From Leptolyngbya sp. FACHB-8 (GTDB taxonomy: Bacteria; Cyanobacteriota; Cyanobacteriia; Elainellales; Elainellaceae), in NCBI RefSeq assembly GCF_014695575.1, contig NZ_JACJOO010000057.1, forward strand, positions 62,001 through 126,000: a stretch of DNA of 64,000 nucleotides, read 5' to 3'. Positions 1 to 8,663 of this stretch are shown here, in pieces (the stretch's first letter is position 1; each line of letters begins with the position of its first letter). The position numbers and the translations under genes were made by a program. Below the pieces are notes generated by a model that made no database searches, had not been told where the DNA came from, and saw only the letters and a program-made list of their open reading frames with translations.

Positions 1-2
1 TG

Positions 3-590
3 CAATCTGCTCGTATTGTTTCCAGGCTGACGGATGCATTGGAGGGATGTCGGCGGGCGATCGCCACCACTGGCCGTGATGACACGACTCTGAACATTAC
101 CCTGGAAGGCCCTCGTGCTGTACTGCCCTGGCTCGTGGAAGCTGTCGATGGCCCAACCGCTCTCCTATTTGGTCGGGAAGACCGGGGGCTGACCAACGAG
201 GAAATTAATCGGGCACAGCGGTTCCTTTACATTCCCAGTGATGCGGCTTATACCTCGCTGAACCTGGCGCAAGCTGTGGCCCTCTGCTGCTACGAGCTGC
301 GAATGGCGTTGCTAGAACCTGCCCCTATTGCAGCGGCTCCGGTCGGCACGCATAACCCGGCCTCCCACGATCGCTTAGATCAGTATTTTCAAGATTTAGA
401 GTCCCTATTATTAAAAATTGGCTATCTTTACCCACATACAGTAGCCAGCCGCATGAAAAAAATTCGCCAGATCTACAATCGAGCGCTACCCTCTGATAAT
501 GATGTGGCCCTTTTGCAAGGCATGATCAGCCAAATGCGCTGGGCGTTGCAGCAAAGCCATCCCCGTAACGAGTCAATGCAGGATGAATAA
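3..590 (+). CDS. TrmJ/SpoU-family RNA 2'-O-methyltransferase, 5' end cut by window
   Basis: C-terminal part of a SPOUT-class RNA methyltransferase; members methylate the 2'-OH of a tRNA or rRNA ribose using S-adenosylmethionine. The frame is open to the window edge, so the first visible ATG/TTG is not the real start. The knotted SAM-binding segment is clear: LLFGREDRGLTNEE, then IPSDAAYTSLNLAQAVA, matching motifs 2 and 3 of the family. The last 60 residues are the helical extension typical of TrmJ (LLLKIGYLYPH, MKKIRQIYNRA). The exact target nucleotide cannot be read from sequence. The next gene is about 125 bp downstream on the same strand and no strong terminator separates them. Confidence 0.85.
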   Translation, partial: QSARIVSRLTDALEGCRRAIATTGRDDTTLNITLEGPRAVLPWLVEAVDGPTALLFGREDRGLTNEEINRAQRFLYIPSDAAYTSLNLAQAVALCCYELRMALLEPAPIAAAPVGTHNPASHDRLDQYFQDLESLLLKIGYLYPHTVASRMKKIRQIYNRALPSDNDVALLQGMISQMRWALQQSHPRNESMQDE

Positions 591-716
591 TTTGACGAAT
601 CTCCCCCATGCTGGTGATAATTTGCGGATAATTTCAGAGTGGTGGGTTGCATCTAATCAGTCATACTGGCTCTGGAAGCTTGATTTGCTTGTTCTTGAGA
701 TGCGTTAGAGGTGTTG

Positions 717-2312
717 ATGTCAATGGAATCTGGAAAACCCTCACGCCCTCCCCGTCGCCGCCGTCCTGGTCGTCGACCTCCCACATCCTCCAGCGCCCCT
801 GCGAATGAGAATGGGCGACGCAGCTCTCAGAACGGTTCGGGCAGTTCATCTTCGGACCTCTTTCGGTTGCCGTCAGCTTCAGCCGATAGCAATCGTAGCG
901 ATACTCCAGCCCCGTTGGTGCGGCGGCGTTCGTTGCGATCGCCCCGACCTGACTCCCAACTGAACCTGCGCCGTCTGCTAGACGAGCCAACCGGGCGCAA
1001 TGGCTCTAGCGCTCGTCGTCGCCCCTCTGAAGAGAATGGAGCTTTAACACGGTTACGCCCAGTGCAGCCCGTCCTGTCCAAGAAAACGAGCCTGCCACCT
1101 ACCGTTATTCCCATTCAGGCGCGTCCCGTGCGCCCTCAGTCACCTGCTGAAGCGGTGATCTCGCCGCCCAGCCCTCGGCGGCGACGACGGCGATCGCAGA
1201 AACCCGCCACGCCCCTGCTCTACATCACTCGTCTGCTAATCTTTGGAGTGGGTGTTGGGGCGATCGTCGGCACCATCCTTTCTATCTGGACGCCAGCCCA
1301 ATCTTCCTTTACCGCCGCCGGTACCGTTCCCGGTTCTGCTGCGGCATCGGAGGCCGCGAAGCAGCCTTCTGACCTGGGAGAAGGGATGTTCCGTCTGGAT
1401 GGAGCTCCCCCTTCCACTGTTCCGGCTCCCGTAGCCGCTCGCTTGAAGCAACCGATTAATGAGCTGGCGTCGGCAATCCAGCCCCTGGTCACCCAGTCAC
1501 CCGATCTGAAACCCGGCATCTTTATCGTGGATTTAGACACCGGTAATTATGTTGATATCAATGGCGATAAGGCAATTCCGGCTGCCAGTACGATTAAGGT
1601 GCCTATTCTGGTGGCCTATCTGCAGGATGTAGATGCCGGAAAGGCCCGTCTGGACGAAGCCATGACCATGAAGCCGACGGATATTACGACGGGTTCTGGC
1701 GAATTTCAATACCTGCCTCCAGGTTCCAGCTTCTCCAGTTTAGAAACGATTACCAAGATGATCACCATCAGCGATAACACGGCCACTAACATGGTCCTGG
1801 AGCGAGTGGGTGGGGCGCAGATGCTGAACCAACGGTTTCGCACATGGGGGATGATCCAAACGGTGATTCGCAACCCCCTGGCCGACTTAGCTGGAACCAA
1901 TACCACCAGCGCTCGGGATCTCTCGCTGCTGCTGATGGCCGTTACTCAGGCTGATTTTCTGTCCTTGCGCTCGCGCGATCGCCTCATGGAAATCATGCAA
2001 GGCACTGTGACGGATACCCTGATTCCCGCTGGTACGGGCCCCAATGCGGTTGTTGCCCACAAGACCGGTACCATCGATTCGATGGTTGGTGACACGGGTA
2101 TTGTAGATTTGCCCAACGGCAAACGCTACGTCATCACCGTACTGGTGCAACGCCCGACAGATGACGGACGAGCCCAAGAACTGGCCCGTCAAGTTGCCCG
2201 GGTTGCTGCCGAATACTTTGGTAAAGCGGCTCCGGCCCCGGGTGCAGCCTCAGCCCCAGCGGCCGCTCCAGCGACGCCGGCAACAATGCCCGCTACGACG
2301 GCTCCTCAGTAG
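717..2312 (+). CDS. Class A beta-lactamase-fold serine hydrolase, membrane-anchored
   Basis: 531 residues. About 160 N-terminal residues are Arg/Pro/Ser-rich and disordered-looking, followed by one membrane segment (LLYITRLLIFGVGVGAIVG) that would place the C-terminal enzyme in the periplasm. The penicillin-recognising fold shows all three active-site boxes: S291-T-I-K294 (nucleophile box), S352-D-N and K449-T-G-T. The ExxLN box with the deacylating Glu of true class A beta-lactamases is not apparent; the equivalent stretch reads NPLADLAGTNTTSARD, so a DD-peptidase-like or unknown role is as likely as resistance. The C-terminus is an Ala/Pro tail. The frame opens at GTG 711; ATG 717 has AGAGG five bases upstream, and ATG 723 is a further possibility. 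Confidence 0.8.
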   Translation: MSMESGKPSRPPRRRRPGRRPPTSSSAPANENGRRSSQNGSGSSSSDLFRLPSASADSNRSDTPAPLVRRRSLRSPRPDSQLNLRRLLDEPTGRNGSSARRRPSEENGALTRLRPVQPVLSKKTSLPPTVIPIQARPVRPQSPAEAVISPPSPRRRRRRSQKPATPLLYITRLLIFGVGVGAIVGTILSIWTPAQSSFTAAGTVPGSAAASEAAKQPSDLGEGMFRLDGAPPSTVPAPVAARLKQPINELASAIQPLVTQSPDLKPGIFIVDLDTGNYVDINGDKAIPAASTIKVPILVAYLQDVDAGKARLDEAMTMKPTDITTGSGEFQYLPPGSSFSSLETITKMITISDNTATNMVLERVGGAQMLNQRFRTWGMIQTVIRNPLADLAGTNTTSARDLSLLLMAVTQADFLSLRSRDRLMEIMQGTVTDTLIPAGTGPNAVVAHKTGTIDSMVGDTGIVDLPNGKRYVITVLVQRPTDDGRAQELARQVARVAAEYFGKAAPAPGAASAPAAAPATPATMPATTAPQ

Positions 2313-2401
2313 AGCTTCCCGGCATCACTTTATGTCGCGAATGAATCCCGTCTTCTACAATGGGGGTGTTGCGAGCGCAAAACCTTCAGTCGATTCAAAT
2401 T

Positions 2402-2632
2402 ATGGAACTAACAACCGTTAACGTCGAAAAAGTATTGGATGAGCTTCGCCCATATCTGATGTCGGATGGAGGCAACGTCGAGCTGGTTGAGCTGGATGGT
2501 CCCGTTGTTCGTCTGCGTCTCCAGGGTGCTTGTGGCTCCTGCCCTAGCTCCGCCATGACCCTGAAGATGGGCATCGAGCGCAAGCTACGCGAATCTATTC
2601 CCGAGATTGCCGAAGTCGAGCAAGTATTCTAA
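2402..2632 (+). CDS. nfu: NifU C-terminal domain (Nfu) iron-sulfur scaffold
   Basis: A 76-residue single-domain Nfu protein. Such proteins assemble a labile Fe-S cluster on a CxxC motif and hand it to apoproteins; in cyanobacteria this short form is the housekeeping scaffold linked to photosystem I cluster supply. The motif is C44-G-S-C47 in GACGSCPSS, followed by the family block [21 protein letters not shown]. An upstream in-frame start at 2360 would add 14 residues unlike the family, so ATG 2402 is preferred. A 29-bp perfect-stem hairpin lies 17 bp after the stop. Confidence 0.93.
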   Translation: MELTTVNVEKVLDELRPYLMSDGGNVELVELDGPVVRLRLQGACGSCPSSAMTLKMGIERKLRESIPEIAEVEQVF

Positions 2633-2648
2633 TTTCACTTGCCAACCT

Positions 2649-2709
2649 ATAACCTCATTTGCGCGGAAGGCAGCACGTATCGTGCTGCCTTCCGCGCAAA
2701 TGAGGTTAT
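2649..2709. terminator. Perfect 29-bp hairpin after nfu
   Basis: Left arm 2649-2677 and right arm 2681-2709 are exact reverse complements with a 3-nt loop (TAT). It sits just downstream of nfu and probably ends its transcript, though the stem is far longer than a normal intrinsic terminator and has no T-run after it. Confidence 0.7.
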
Positions 2710-2728
2710 GGGTGCATAACCCTGGTTA

Positions 2729-2779
2729 CTTGAAAAGGTGTTTTTTGTACTCTTGGGCACAAAAAAACACCTTTTCAAG
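2729..2779. terminator. Second hairpin between nfu and GH57 gene
   Basis: Near-perfect inverted repeat with arms of about 20 bp (one A/T-run length difference) around a 10-nt loop; T-run on one arm, A-run on the other. It follows the 2649-2709 hairpin in the same nfu/GH57 gap, giving a tandem terminator-like arrangement. Confidence 0.6.
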
Positions 2780-2943
2780 CAAATTCGGAGGGAAGGGTGT
2801 AGGGTGTGGGATAGTTATAACGTTTTGTCACATTCTCGATTTTTTGAAACAATCGAGAACATTGCAAGAGATACGCGATCGCCCGTTCTCAAAACCGGAT
2901 TTCGCTTCCTTCTGCCCATTTACTTATCCATCGTTTTGCTCCC

Positions 2944-5178
2944 ATGCCTCATCCTCTCTACGTTGCGTTTATTTGGCATCAGCATCAACCCCTCTACAAA
3001 AGTCGGGCTGTGGGTCAGTATCGCCTTCCCTGGGTGCGCCTCCACGGGACGAAGGATTATCTGGATTTGATCCTAATTTTGGAAAAGTTTCCCAAACTGC
3101 ATCAGACGGTGAACCTGGTGCCATCTCTGATTCAGCAGATTGAGGATTACGTAGAAGGAACGGCCTTCGACCCGTATTTGACGCTGGCTCTGTCTGAAGC
3201 GGATGCCCTCAACCCAGAGCAGAAGCAGTTTGTGGTCGAGCACTTTTTTGACGGCAACCACCACACGCTGGTCGACCCCCATCCCCGCTATGTCGAATTA
3301 TTCAAGCAACGGCAAGACAAGGGCGGGGATTGGTGTATCGAAAACTGGTCGCCGCAGGATTTCAGCGATCTTTTAGCCTGGCATAACCTGGCCTGGATTG
3401 ATCCGATGTTTTGGGATGATCCTGAAATCGCTGCCTGGCTGAAACAAGACCGTGGCTTTACCTTGAGCGATCGCCAACGCATCTACTCTAAGCAACGAGA
3501 GATCATGTCCCGCATCATCCCGCAACATCGCCACATGCAGGAGACGGGTCAACTCGAAATTACGACCACTCCCTACACCCACCCCATCCTGCCCCTCCTC
3601 GCCGATACGGATTCCGGAAGGGTAGCTGTACCCGATATGGTACTGCCCCAAAACCGCTTTCAATGGGAGGAGGACATCCCCCGCCATCTAAAGCGGGCAA
3701 GGCAGATGTACCGCGATCGCTTTGGCTGCGAACCTCGCGGGTTGTGGCCTTCAGAACAGTCTGTCAGTCCTGCCATCCTGCCTTATATAGCCGAGCAGGG
3801 TTTTAATTGGATTGTGTCTGATGAAGCGGTGCTCGGCTGGACGCTGAATCACTTCTTCCACCGTGACCAACATGGCACTGTGCAGGAACCCGAGTTAATG
3901 TATCGTCCCTACCGTCTAGAAACACCTCAGGGAGATCTGGCAATTGTCTTCCGAGATCATCGTTTGTCGGATTTGATTGGATTCACCTACGGAGCGATGC
4001 CAGCGGAAAAGGCAGCAGCTGATATGGTAGGGCAGTTGGAGGCGATCGCTCAGCAGCTCATCTCTCACCAGTCTGAAGGCACTACGAGCTTAGAGCAACC
4101 CTGGCTGGTGACGATTGCCCTTGACGGTGAGAACTGCTGGGAGTTCTACCCCGAAGATGGAAAGCCTTTTCTGGAAGACCTTTATAGTCGCTTGAGTGAG
4201 CACGAAGATATTCGTCTCGTCACTGTGTCAGAATTTCTAGAGCAATTTCCCCCAACGGAAAGTTTGCCTGCCAACAAGTTACATAGCGGCTCCTGGGTTG
4301 ATGGCAGCTTCACGACCTGGATCGGCGACCCTGCTAAAAATCGTGCCTGGGATTTGCTGACTGAAGCACGTCAGGTTCTTGCCAACCACCCTGAGGCAAC
4401 CGAAGAGAACAACCCCGAAGCTTGGGAAGCGCTGTATGCGGCTGAAGGTTCTGATTGGTTCTGGTGGTTCGGCGAAGGGCACACCTCGAACCAGGATGCC
4501 ATGTTCGATCAACTTTTTCGGGAACACCTTGCTGCCCTATACATGGCCTTGAATGAGCCTGTTCCGACCGAAGTGCGCCGCCCTGTGGAAGACCACACAG
4601 TCCATGGCGATCATGCCCCTCAAAGCTTTATTCACCCCTTAATCGACGGGCGCGCTGATGAGCAGGATTGGGATAAAGCGGGACGCATTGAGGTGGCCGG
4701 AGCTCGAGGTACCATGCATCGCAGCAGCAAAATTCAGCGCCTCTGGTATGGGGTTGATCACCAAAGCTTCTATTTCCGCTTGGATTTTGCGGCTGGCAGT
4801 CGGCCGGGTGTAGACTTCCCCTCAGAACTGCATCTGCTATGGTTTTACCCCGACCGTACTACCTTCAATGCCCCGGCTCCCTTGGCCGAACTGCCAGACG
4901 AAGCCCCGATGAATTACCATTTTCGCCATCACCTGGGAATTAATTTGGTGACGGGCGATCGCTGGCTTCAGGAGGCAGGGGAGTACTTCCAATGGCATTC
5001 CTGTCCCACTACGGCACAAGTAGCTATAGACACGTGCCTGGAAGTCGCTATTCCTTGGGCTGACCTCCAGGATATAGAACCTGACTGGGCTCTAAGGGTT
5101 GTGGTGATTCTTGCAGAGGACGGCCACTATGTCAGCTATCTTCCTGAGAATGCCCTGATTCCTGTTGAAGTGCCATAA
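2944..5178 (+). CDS. Glycoside hydrolase family 57 protein
   Basis: 744 residues. GH57 enzymes act on alpha-glucans (alpha-amylase, amylopullulanase, 4-alpha-glucanotransferase or branching activities) by a retaining mechanism. Motif 1 is HQHQP at residues 12-16; the nucleophile motif GLWPSE gives E271; the acid/base motif LDGENCWE gives D394. After the barrel and its helical C-domain (to about residue 550) comes an extra beta-rich domain of roughly 180 residues (WYGVDHQSFYFRLDF, LEVAIPWADL) resembling DOMON/CBM9-like modules attached to cyanobacterial GH57 proteins. No signal peptide, so a cytoplasmic role in glycogen turnover is inferred. Which GH57 activity it has cannot be told. Confidence 0.9.
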   Translation: MPHPLYVAFIWHQHQPLYKSRAVGQYRLPWVRLHGTKDYLDLILILEKFPKLHQTVNLVPSLIQQIEDYVEGTAFDPYLTLALSEADALNPEQKQFVVEHFFDGNHHTLVDPHPRYVELFKQRQDKGGDWCIENWSPQDFSDLLAWHNLAWIDPMFWDDPEIAAWLKQDRGFTLSDRQRIYSKQREIMSRIIPQHRHMQETGQLEITTTPYTHPILPLLADTDSGRVAVPDMVLPQNRFQWEEDIPRHLKRARQMYRDRFGCEPRGLWPSEQSVSPAILPYIAEQGFNWIVSDEAVLGWTLNHFFHRDQHGTVQEPELMYRPYRLETPQGDLAIVFRDHRLSDLIGFTYGAMPAEKAAADMVGQLEAIAQQLISHQSEGTTSLEQPWLVTIALDGENCWEFYPEDGKPFLEDLYSRLSEHEDIRLVTVSEFLEQFPPTESLPANKLHSGSWVDGSFTTWIGDPAKNRAWDLLTEARQVLANHPEATEENNPEAWEALYAAEGSDWFWWFGEGHTSNQDAMFDQLFREHLAALYMALNEPVPTEVRRPVEDHTVHGDHAPQSFIHPLIDGRADEQDWDKAGRIEVAGARGTMHRSSKIQRLWYGVDHQSFYFRLDFAAGSRPGVDFPSELHLLWFYPDRTTFNAPAPLAELPDEAPMNYHFRHHLGINLVTGDRWLQEAGEYFQWHSCPTTAQVAIDTCLEVAIPWADLQDIEPDWALRVVVILAEDGHYVSYLPENALIPVEVP

Positions 5179-5179
5179 C

Positions 5180-5267
5180 TACAGTGCTTTTCAAGTGCTT
5201 AAAACCTGGTTGTTTTTATGAGAGCCGTGCAGCGCGTAGCGCGGCTCTCATAAAAACGCAACCAGAT
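5180..5267. repeat. Family C palindromic element, copy C5 (right end diverged)
   Basis: Begins TACAGTGCTTTTCAAGTGCT, as in other family C copies, then has the inner hairpin TTTTTATGAGAGCC/GGCTCTCATAAAAA. The usual right end (GCGCAAAGCGCTGTA) is replaced by another small hairpin at about 5271-5299. It lies between GH57 and the convergent TPR gene, where it could also end transcripts. Confidence 0.7.
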
Positions 5268-5407
5268 TGGAAAAGAGGAGTACGAAGCACTCCTCTTTTT
5301 TAAAGTAGATAACTATGAGTATGAAACCAGGAGCTGTTTTAAAAGTCATTTTTTCGTTCTAGAAGCGCACGAAAAAGTGACCCTTTCAGACAGCTCTAAA
5401 GTACGTC

Positions 5408-5812
5408 CTAGAACAATTTGCGTGATAGCAAACCACCTAAGCCAGGCTTCTCGGGTTTGGCGGGTGGCTTCTGATCGGCTTTCGCCTCAACCAGCTTTTG
5501 ACATTCGAGGGCGAGGGCGTCCTGAGAGTTGATTTGCAGGGCTTGACGCACACTGATTGCTGCCATTCCGACCAGTCCCTTTGCAAGGTTTACCTTTGCC
5601 ATCCAGGCATGATATTCACTTTGGGTTGGGTCGTTTTTAATGGCGTCTCGTAACTCGGCTACGGCTTCGTTATAGCGCTTCATTTTGAACTGTTCCTGCG
5701 CCCGTTGCAGATGTCCCCGAGCACGTTCTTGCGCTGCAAAAGGCACTTTCATAACTATTGCAGGAGACGAATTATTGGGTTGAGAAGAACGAGGGGTAGA
5801 TGACATTTGCAT
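5408..5812 (-). CDS. Small TPR-repeat protein
   Basis: 134 residues. A Ser/Pro-rich start is followed by two tetratricopeptide-like helical repeats at about residues 33-106 (AQEQFKMKRYNEAVAELRDA, HAWMAKVNLAKGLVGMAAIS). The tail is Lys/Pro-rich and ends GLGGLLSRKLF. TPRs mediate protein-protein contacts; the partner is unknown. No signal peptide or membrane segment. It is monocistronic, convergent with the GH57 gene and followed upstream by the longest gene-poor stretch of the window. Confidence 0.7.
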   Translation of the reverse strand: MQMSSTPRSSQPNNSSPAIVMKVPFAAQERARGHLQRAQEQFKMKRYNEAVAELRDAIKNDPTQSEYHAWMAKVNLAKGLVGMAAISVRQALQINSQDALALECQKLVEAKADQKPPAKPEKPGLGGLLSRKLF

Positions 5813-6389
5813 AGTTCCTGGAACTCCTGAAAAGATTTAGTTAAGTGCACTCGTGGTGGCTAAATCATTTACATAAACCACCCGCATTATTGAATAAAAG
5901 TAACGCATTATGGGCGTTATCTTAAAACAACCCAAAGCAGATCAAACATCAACAGGGTAAGAAACAGAAATCATCCCTTATTTCTACAACAACTTATGAC
6001 GCGTTGTTAAAGAAAATATTCAACTTCAAGAGAGAAAAGGATGGCCGGATACGCTGTCCAGAGTACAGCAAAACTTGCCGTTTAACGAAACCCTCTGAAA
6101 AGGTATTCAGTGCTATTAAGGATATAAATTTCAACCTCAAGAAGACATCGGGATAAATTCTGATCTAGCGTTATTCAAGCCTCACTCGAAAAAAATGGGT
6201 AGGGAAAACTTACGGGCTTTCTAAACTGATGAGGTGATAAATTTAACACGGCTTACCTGGTATCCAAGCGAGTCTCAATTCGTACTCTTCTAAAGTCAAA
6301 ACAAGGGTAGAAATACGTATTGTTTTCAAAAGCTTCCTCCCGTATTCAGGCCGTATTTCAGCCATACGGCTGCTTGTTAAAGAAGGGCG

Positions 6390-6448
6390 ATAAAACACAA
6401 AAGGCTGTGCTGCCTATAAAGCTTATGGCACAGCCTTTTGTGTTTTAT
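6390..6448. repeat. Perfect 21-bp-arm inverted repeat in gene-free DNA
   Basis: Arms 6390-6410 and 6428-6448 (ATAAAACACAAAAGGCTGTGC and its reverse complement) pair perfectly around a 17-nt loop. The nearest genes are about 580 bp and 650 bp away, so it is not an obvious terminator of either. Confidence 0.7.
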
Positions 6449-6549
6449 TAGCAAAGCCGTTCTTCTCCTTGAAAATACGCAAATTCGATTGAATAGTACG
6501 GCACTTAATCGACTTTGATATAGAAATTTTAGATATAACTATCACCAGC

Positions 6550-6637
6550 GGGTGCATCCCAGTTTTGTTAATGTGGCGGGCGAAGCCCGCCACATTAACA
6601 AAACTGGGATTTCAATCTGCAAAAGTGGGATGTACCC
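6550..6637. repeat. Family D palindromic element, copy D1, with 8-bp direct flanks
   Basis: Starts GGGTGCATCCCAGTTTTG and ends GTGGGATGTACCC, with an inner hairpin ATGTGGCGGGC-GAA-GCCCGCCACAT. It is bordered by TCACCAGC (6542-6549) and TTACCAGC (6638-6645), a 7/8 direct repeat in the same position as the exact 8-bp flank of copy D2. This is the signature of transposition. Confidence 0.85.
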
Positions 6638-7099
6638 TTACCAGCTATCTTGTATCAAAAGGAGAGAGGTAGAGCTTCGCTCCTTCTGATACAAGCTTGG
6701 TGCTCTCGAGGCTCTTAGTAACAAAGTTTCTAGCCCGGTAATTCACTTCGGTAGAACCAGGTTTTTCCGGATTCTCCGTTTAATCTGCGTAAGGGTCGAT
6801 AGCAGTATCAAGGTTTTTCAATTGTCTCGTTGATAAAGCATGAGGAACATCTAACAAGTTTTGTAGACCAAATAAATGGTGCTGATCCTTGATGGAGCTT
6901 CTATCACCGAATGTGTCAAGATTTAAGGTTCTTGACAACTTGTAGGTAATTTCACGCAGTTCTTCACTTGAAATATATAGATTTAAAGCCTGTGGCGCTT
7001 ATAAAAGAGTCCAATCATTCACAATAACTTGCATTTCACGTTCCGGCTGAGCTTGGGAACCGCTCGAAAAATGAGGTAGCAAACGTGACATAGACACCT

Positions 7100-7642
7100 A
7101 TGACCGACTCTCCCGTGCGTTCCCCTCAGTCTATTGCTCCTACGGTTTCTACCTCTTCCTCGGCACTGCCTCCTCGTGAGCAGCCCACCCTAATCTACAA
7201 ACTCAGTGCAACCGATTTCCTGAGAGAGTACGAGAATGGGAAAAAAACCTTTACTCGTCTTCTGGTTAAGGATGGTAAGTTCTTTGTTCAAGCACCTACC
7301 TTAAGTGGAGGTAACCTGCAAGGAGCCTGGTTATGGGAAATTGGGCTTTCCCGCGCATTGCTGAAGCGAGTCAATTTTAGTGATGCAAAGTTGTACCGTG
7401 CTGATTTGAGTGGTGCTGATATGACGGAAGCTAACCTGTGGAAGGCTGACCTACGGAAGGCGAACTTAATTCGCACAAATCTCAGTGGTGCGTTTCTGGG
7501 TGGTGCTAGCTTGCAGGAGGCTCGTCTGAATGGTGCAAATCTCAGTCGTGCTGACCTGCGAGGCGCTGACCTGACGAATGCTGACTTATCCGGAGCGATT
7601 CTGGATCAAACAATTATGCCGGACGGGACAATCCATAACTAA
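7100..7642 (+). CDS. Pentapeptide-repeat protein
   Basis: 180 residues. After a Ser/Thr/Pro-rich start and a short globular part (residues 30-75), residues 75-170 are pentapeptide repeats of the A(D/N)Lxx type (LYRADLSGADMTEANLWKAD), which fold as a right-handed quadrilateral beta-helix. Such proteins are abundant in cyanobacteria and mostly of unknown function. The 3' end overlaps the convergent amidotransferase gene by 29 bp, so the two stops lie inside each other's coding sequence and no terminator separates them. Confidence 0.85.
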   Translation: MTDSPVRSPQSIAPTVSTSSSALPPREQPTLIYKLSATDFLREYENGKKTFTRLLVKDGKFFVQAPTLSGGNLQGAWLWEIGLSRALLKRVNFSDAKLYRADLSGADMTEANLWKADLRKANLIRTNLSGAFLGGASLQEARLNGANLSRADLRGADLTNADLSGAILDQTIMPDGTIHN

Positions 7643-8348
7643 GCCCCTGGGCTGCCCGAACAAATGCTCGAAAGATCCGTTGCTGATGAGGGTCTTTCTC
7701 AGCAGATAGCTCGGGATGCCACTGAACAGCGATCGCCCACGGATGCGACCCATGCTCTATCGCCTCGATCAGTCCATCGGGAGCATAGGCTGCTACTCTC
7801 CACCCCGGGGGAATTGTTGTAATGGCTTGATGGTGCCACGATACGATCTCGATCGACAGGCTACCCACTAAAGCTGCCATCTGGCTTCCCGCTACAAGGC
7901 TTACCCCATGGCGTGTCGGAATGGGGGTTTCAGCCTGTAGAACCAGATGGGACACCTCGCTTCCAAACCGTTCGGGTACATGGGGAACAAGGGCTACACC
8001 ACTGGCCACACTTAACACTTGTAATCCCCGACAAATTCCTAAAATAGCCCGCTCGCTCTGGAGCGCCCGACGGGCTAAGTCTAATTCGAACTGGTCGCGC
8101 TCCAAATCGATACGGGCCAGGGTGGGATGACTTGTTCCGTTGTAGTGCTGGGGGTGCAGGTCACCGCCTCCCGTAAACAATACCCCATCCAGATGAGCTA
8201 ATAGACGATCGCTCTTTTCTTCACCCGGAGTCAATAAAACTGGAATGCCGCCCGCTCGCCGGACGGCATTGATATAGGCAATGTTCAGTTGAATGTTGCC
8301 CGTTGCATCCTGCCCGGGCGTGGTAATGCCAATCAATGGAGCTGCCAT
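7614..8348 (-). CDS. Class I glutamine amidotransferase-like hydrolase (peptidase C26, PuuD type)
   Basis: 244 residues from ATG 8348 (MAAPLIGITTPGQD). The frame extends upstream to 8429 but those 27 residues do not resemble the family. The nucleophile elbow is GICRGLQ (Cys), the oxyanion region is FTGGGDLHPQHY, and the His-Glu pair is in VQWHPELSAEKD. Family members hydrolyse gamma-glutamyl amides such as gamma-glutamyl-GABA in polyamine breakdown; the substrate here is inferred only from family membership. Convergent 29-bp overlap with the pentapeptide gene. Confidence 0.85.
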   Translation of the reverse strand: MAAPLIGITTPGQDATGNIQLNIAYINAVRRAGGIPVLLTPGEEKSDRLLAHLDGVLFTGGGDLHPQHYNGTSHPTLARIDLERDQFELDLARRALQSERAILGICRGLQVLSVASGVALVPHVPERFGSEVSHLVLQAETPIPTRHGVSLVAGSQMAALVGSLSIEIVSWHHQAITTIPPGWRVAAYAPDGLIEAIEHGSHPWAIAVQWHPELSAEKDPHQQRIFRAFVRAAQGLSYGLSRPA

Positions 8349-8455
8349 AATTGCAGAGAGACGAATCAGGAATACACACAGGCTACCCAGAGGTACCGAA
8401 TGGGCAATCGTTGTATTTGCTGAAGTCATGCGAGCTTCCCTTCGGAAAACCCGTA

Positions 8456-8538
8456 GAGCACTACGCGATTAGAACCAGGAAGTTTATTTTTGAAAAACCG
8501 TACTCAGCGCCGCTTTTCAAAAGTAAATTGTCCTAACC
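8456..8538. repeat. Family G inverted repeat, copy G1
   Basis: Begins near GCACTACGCGATTAGAACCA and contains the stem TTTTTGAAAA ... CTTTTCAAAA. A second copy, clearly similar but diverged, is at about 50899-50977. In both places a family C element or remnant is the immediate neighbour. Confidence 0.5.
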
Positions 8539-8546
8539 CAGTTGCC

Positions 8547-8651
8547 TACAGCGCTTTTCAAGCGCTTAAAATCTCATTGTTTTTGTGAGAGCTGCGTGGA
8601 GTCAGGCTCTCACAAAAACAACCGTGGCTGATTCAAGCGCAAAGCGCTGTA
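8547..8651. repeat. Family C palindromic element, copy C1
   Basis: 105 bp. Ends are TACAGCGCTTTTCAAGCGCT and CAAGCGCAAAGCGCTGTA. The inner hairpin is built from TTGTTTTTGTGAGAGC and its complement. TA borders both ends. Lies 13 bp beyond the stop of the cyclo-ligase gene, so it may also act as its terminator. Confidence 0.85.
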
Positions 8652-8663
8652 AGGCTATAAACT

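Larger units (their letters stand above)
5813..7099. other. Gene-poor interval of about 1.3 kb
   Basis: No convincing coding frame on either strand and no tRNA-like fold seen. It holds the hairpin at 6390-6448, the family D element at 6550-6637 and an imperfect inverted repeat at about 6653-6698 (CTTGTATCA ... TGATACAAG). The rest is AT-rich unique sequence, possibly the long leader of the pentapeptide-repeat gene. Confidence 0.6.
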
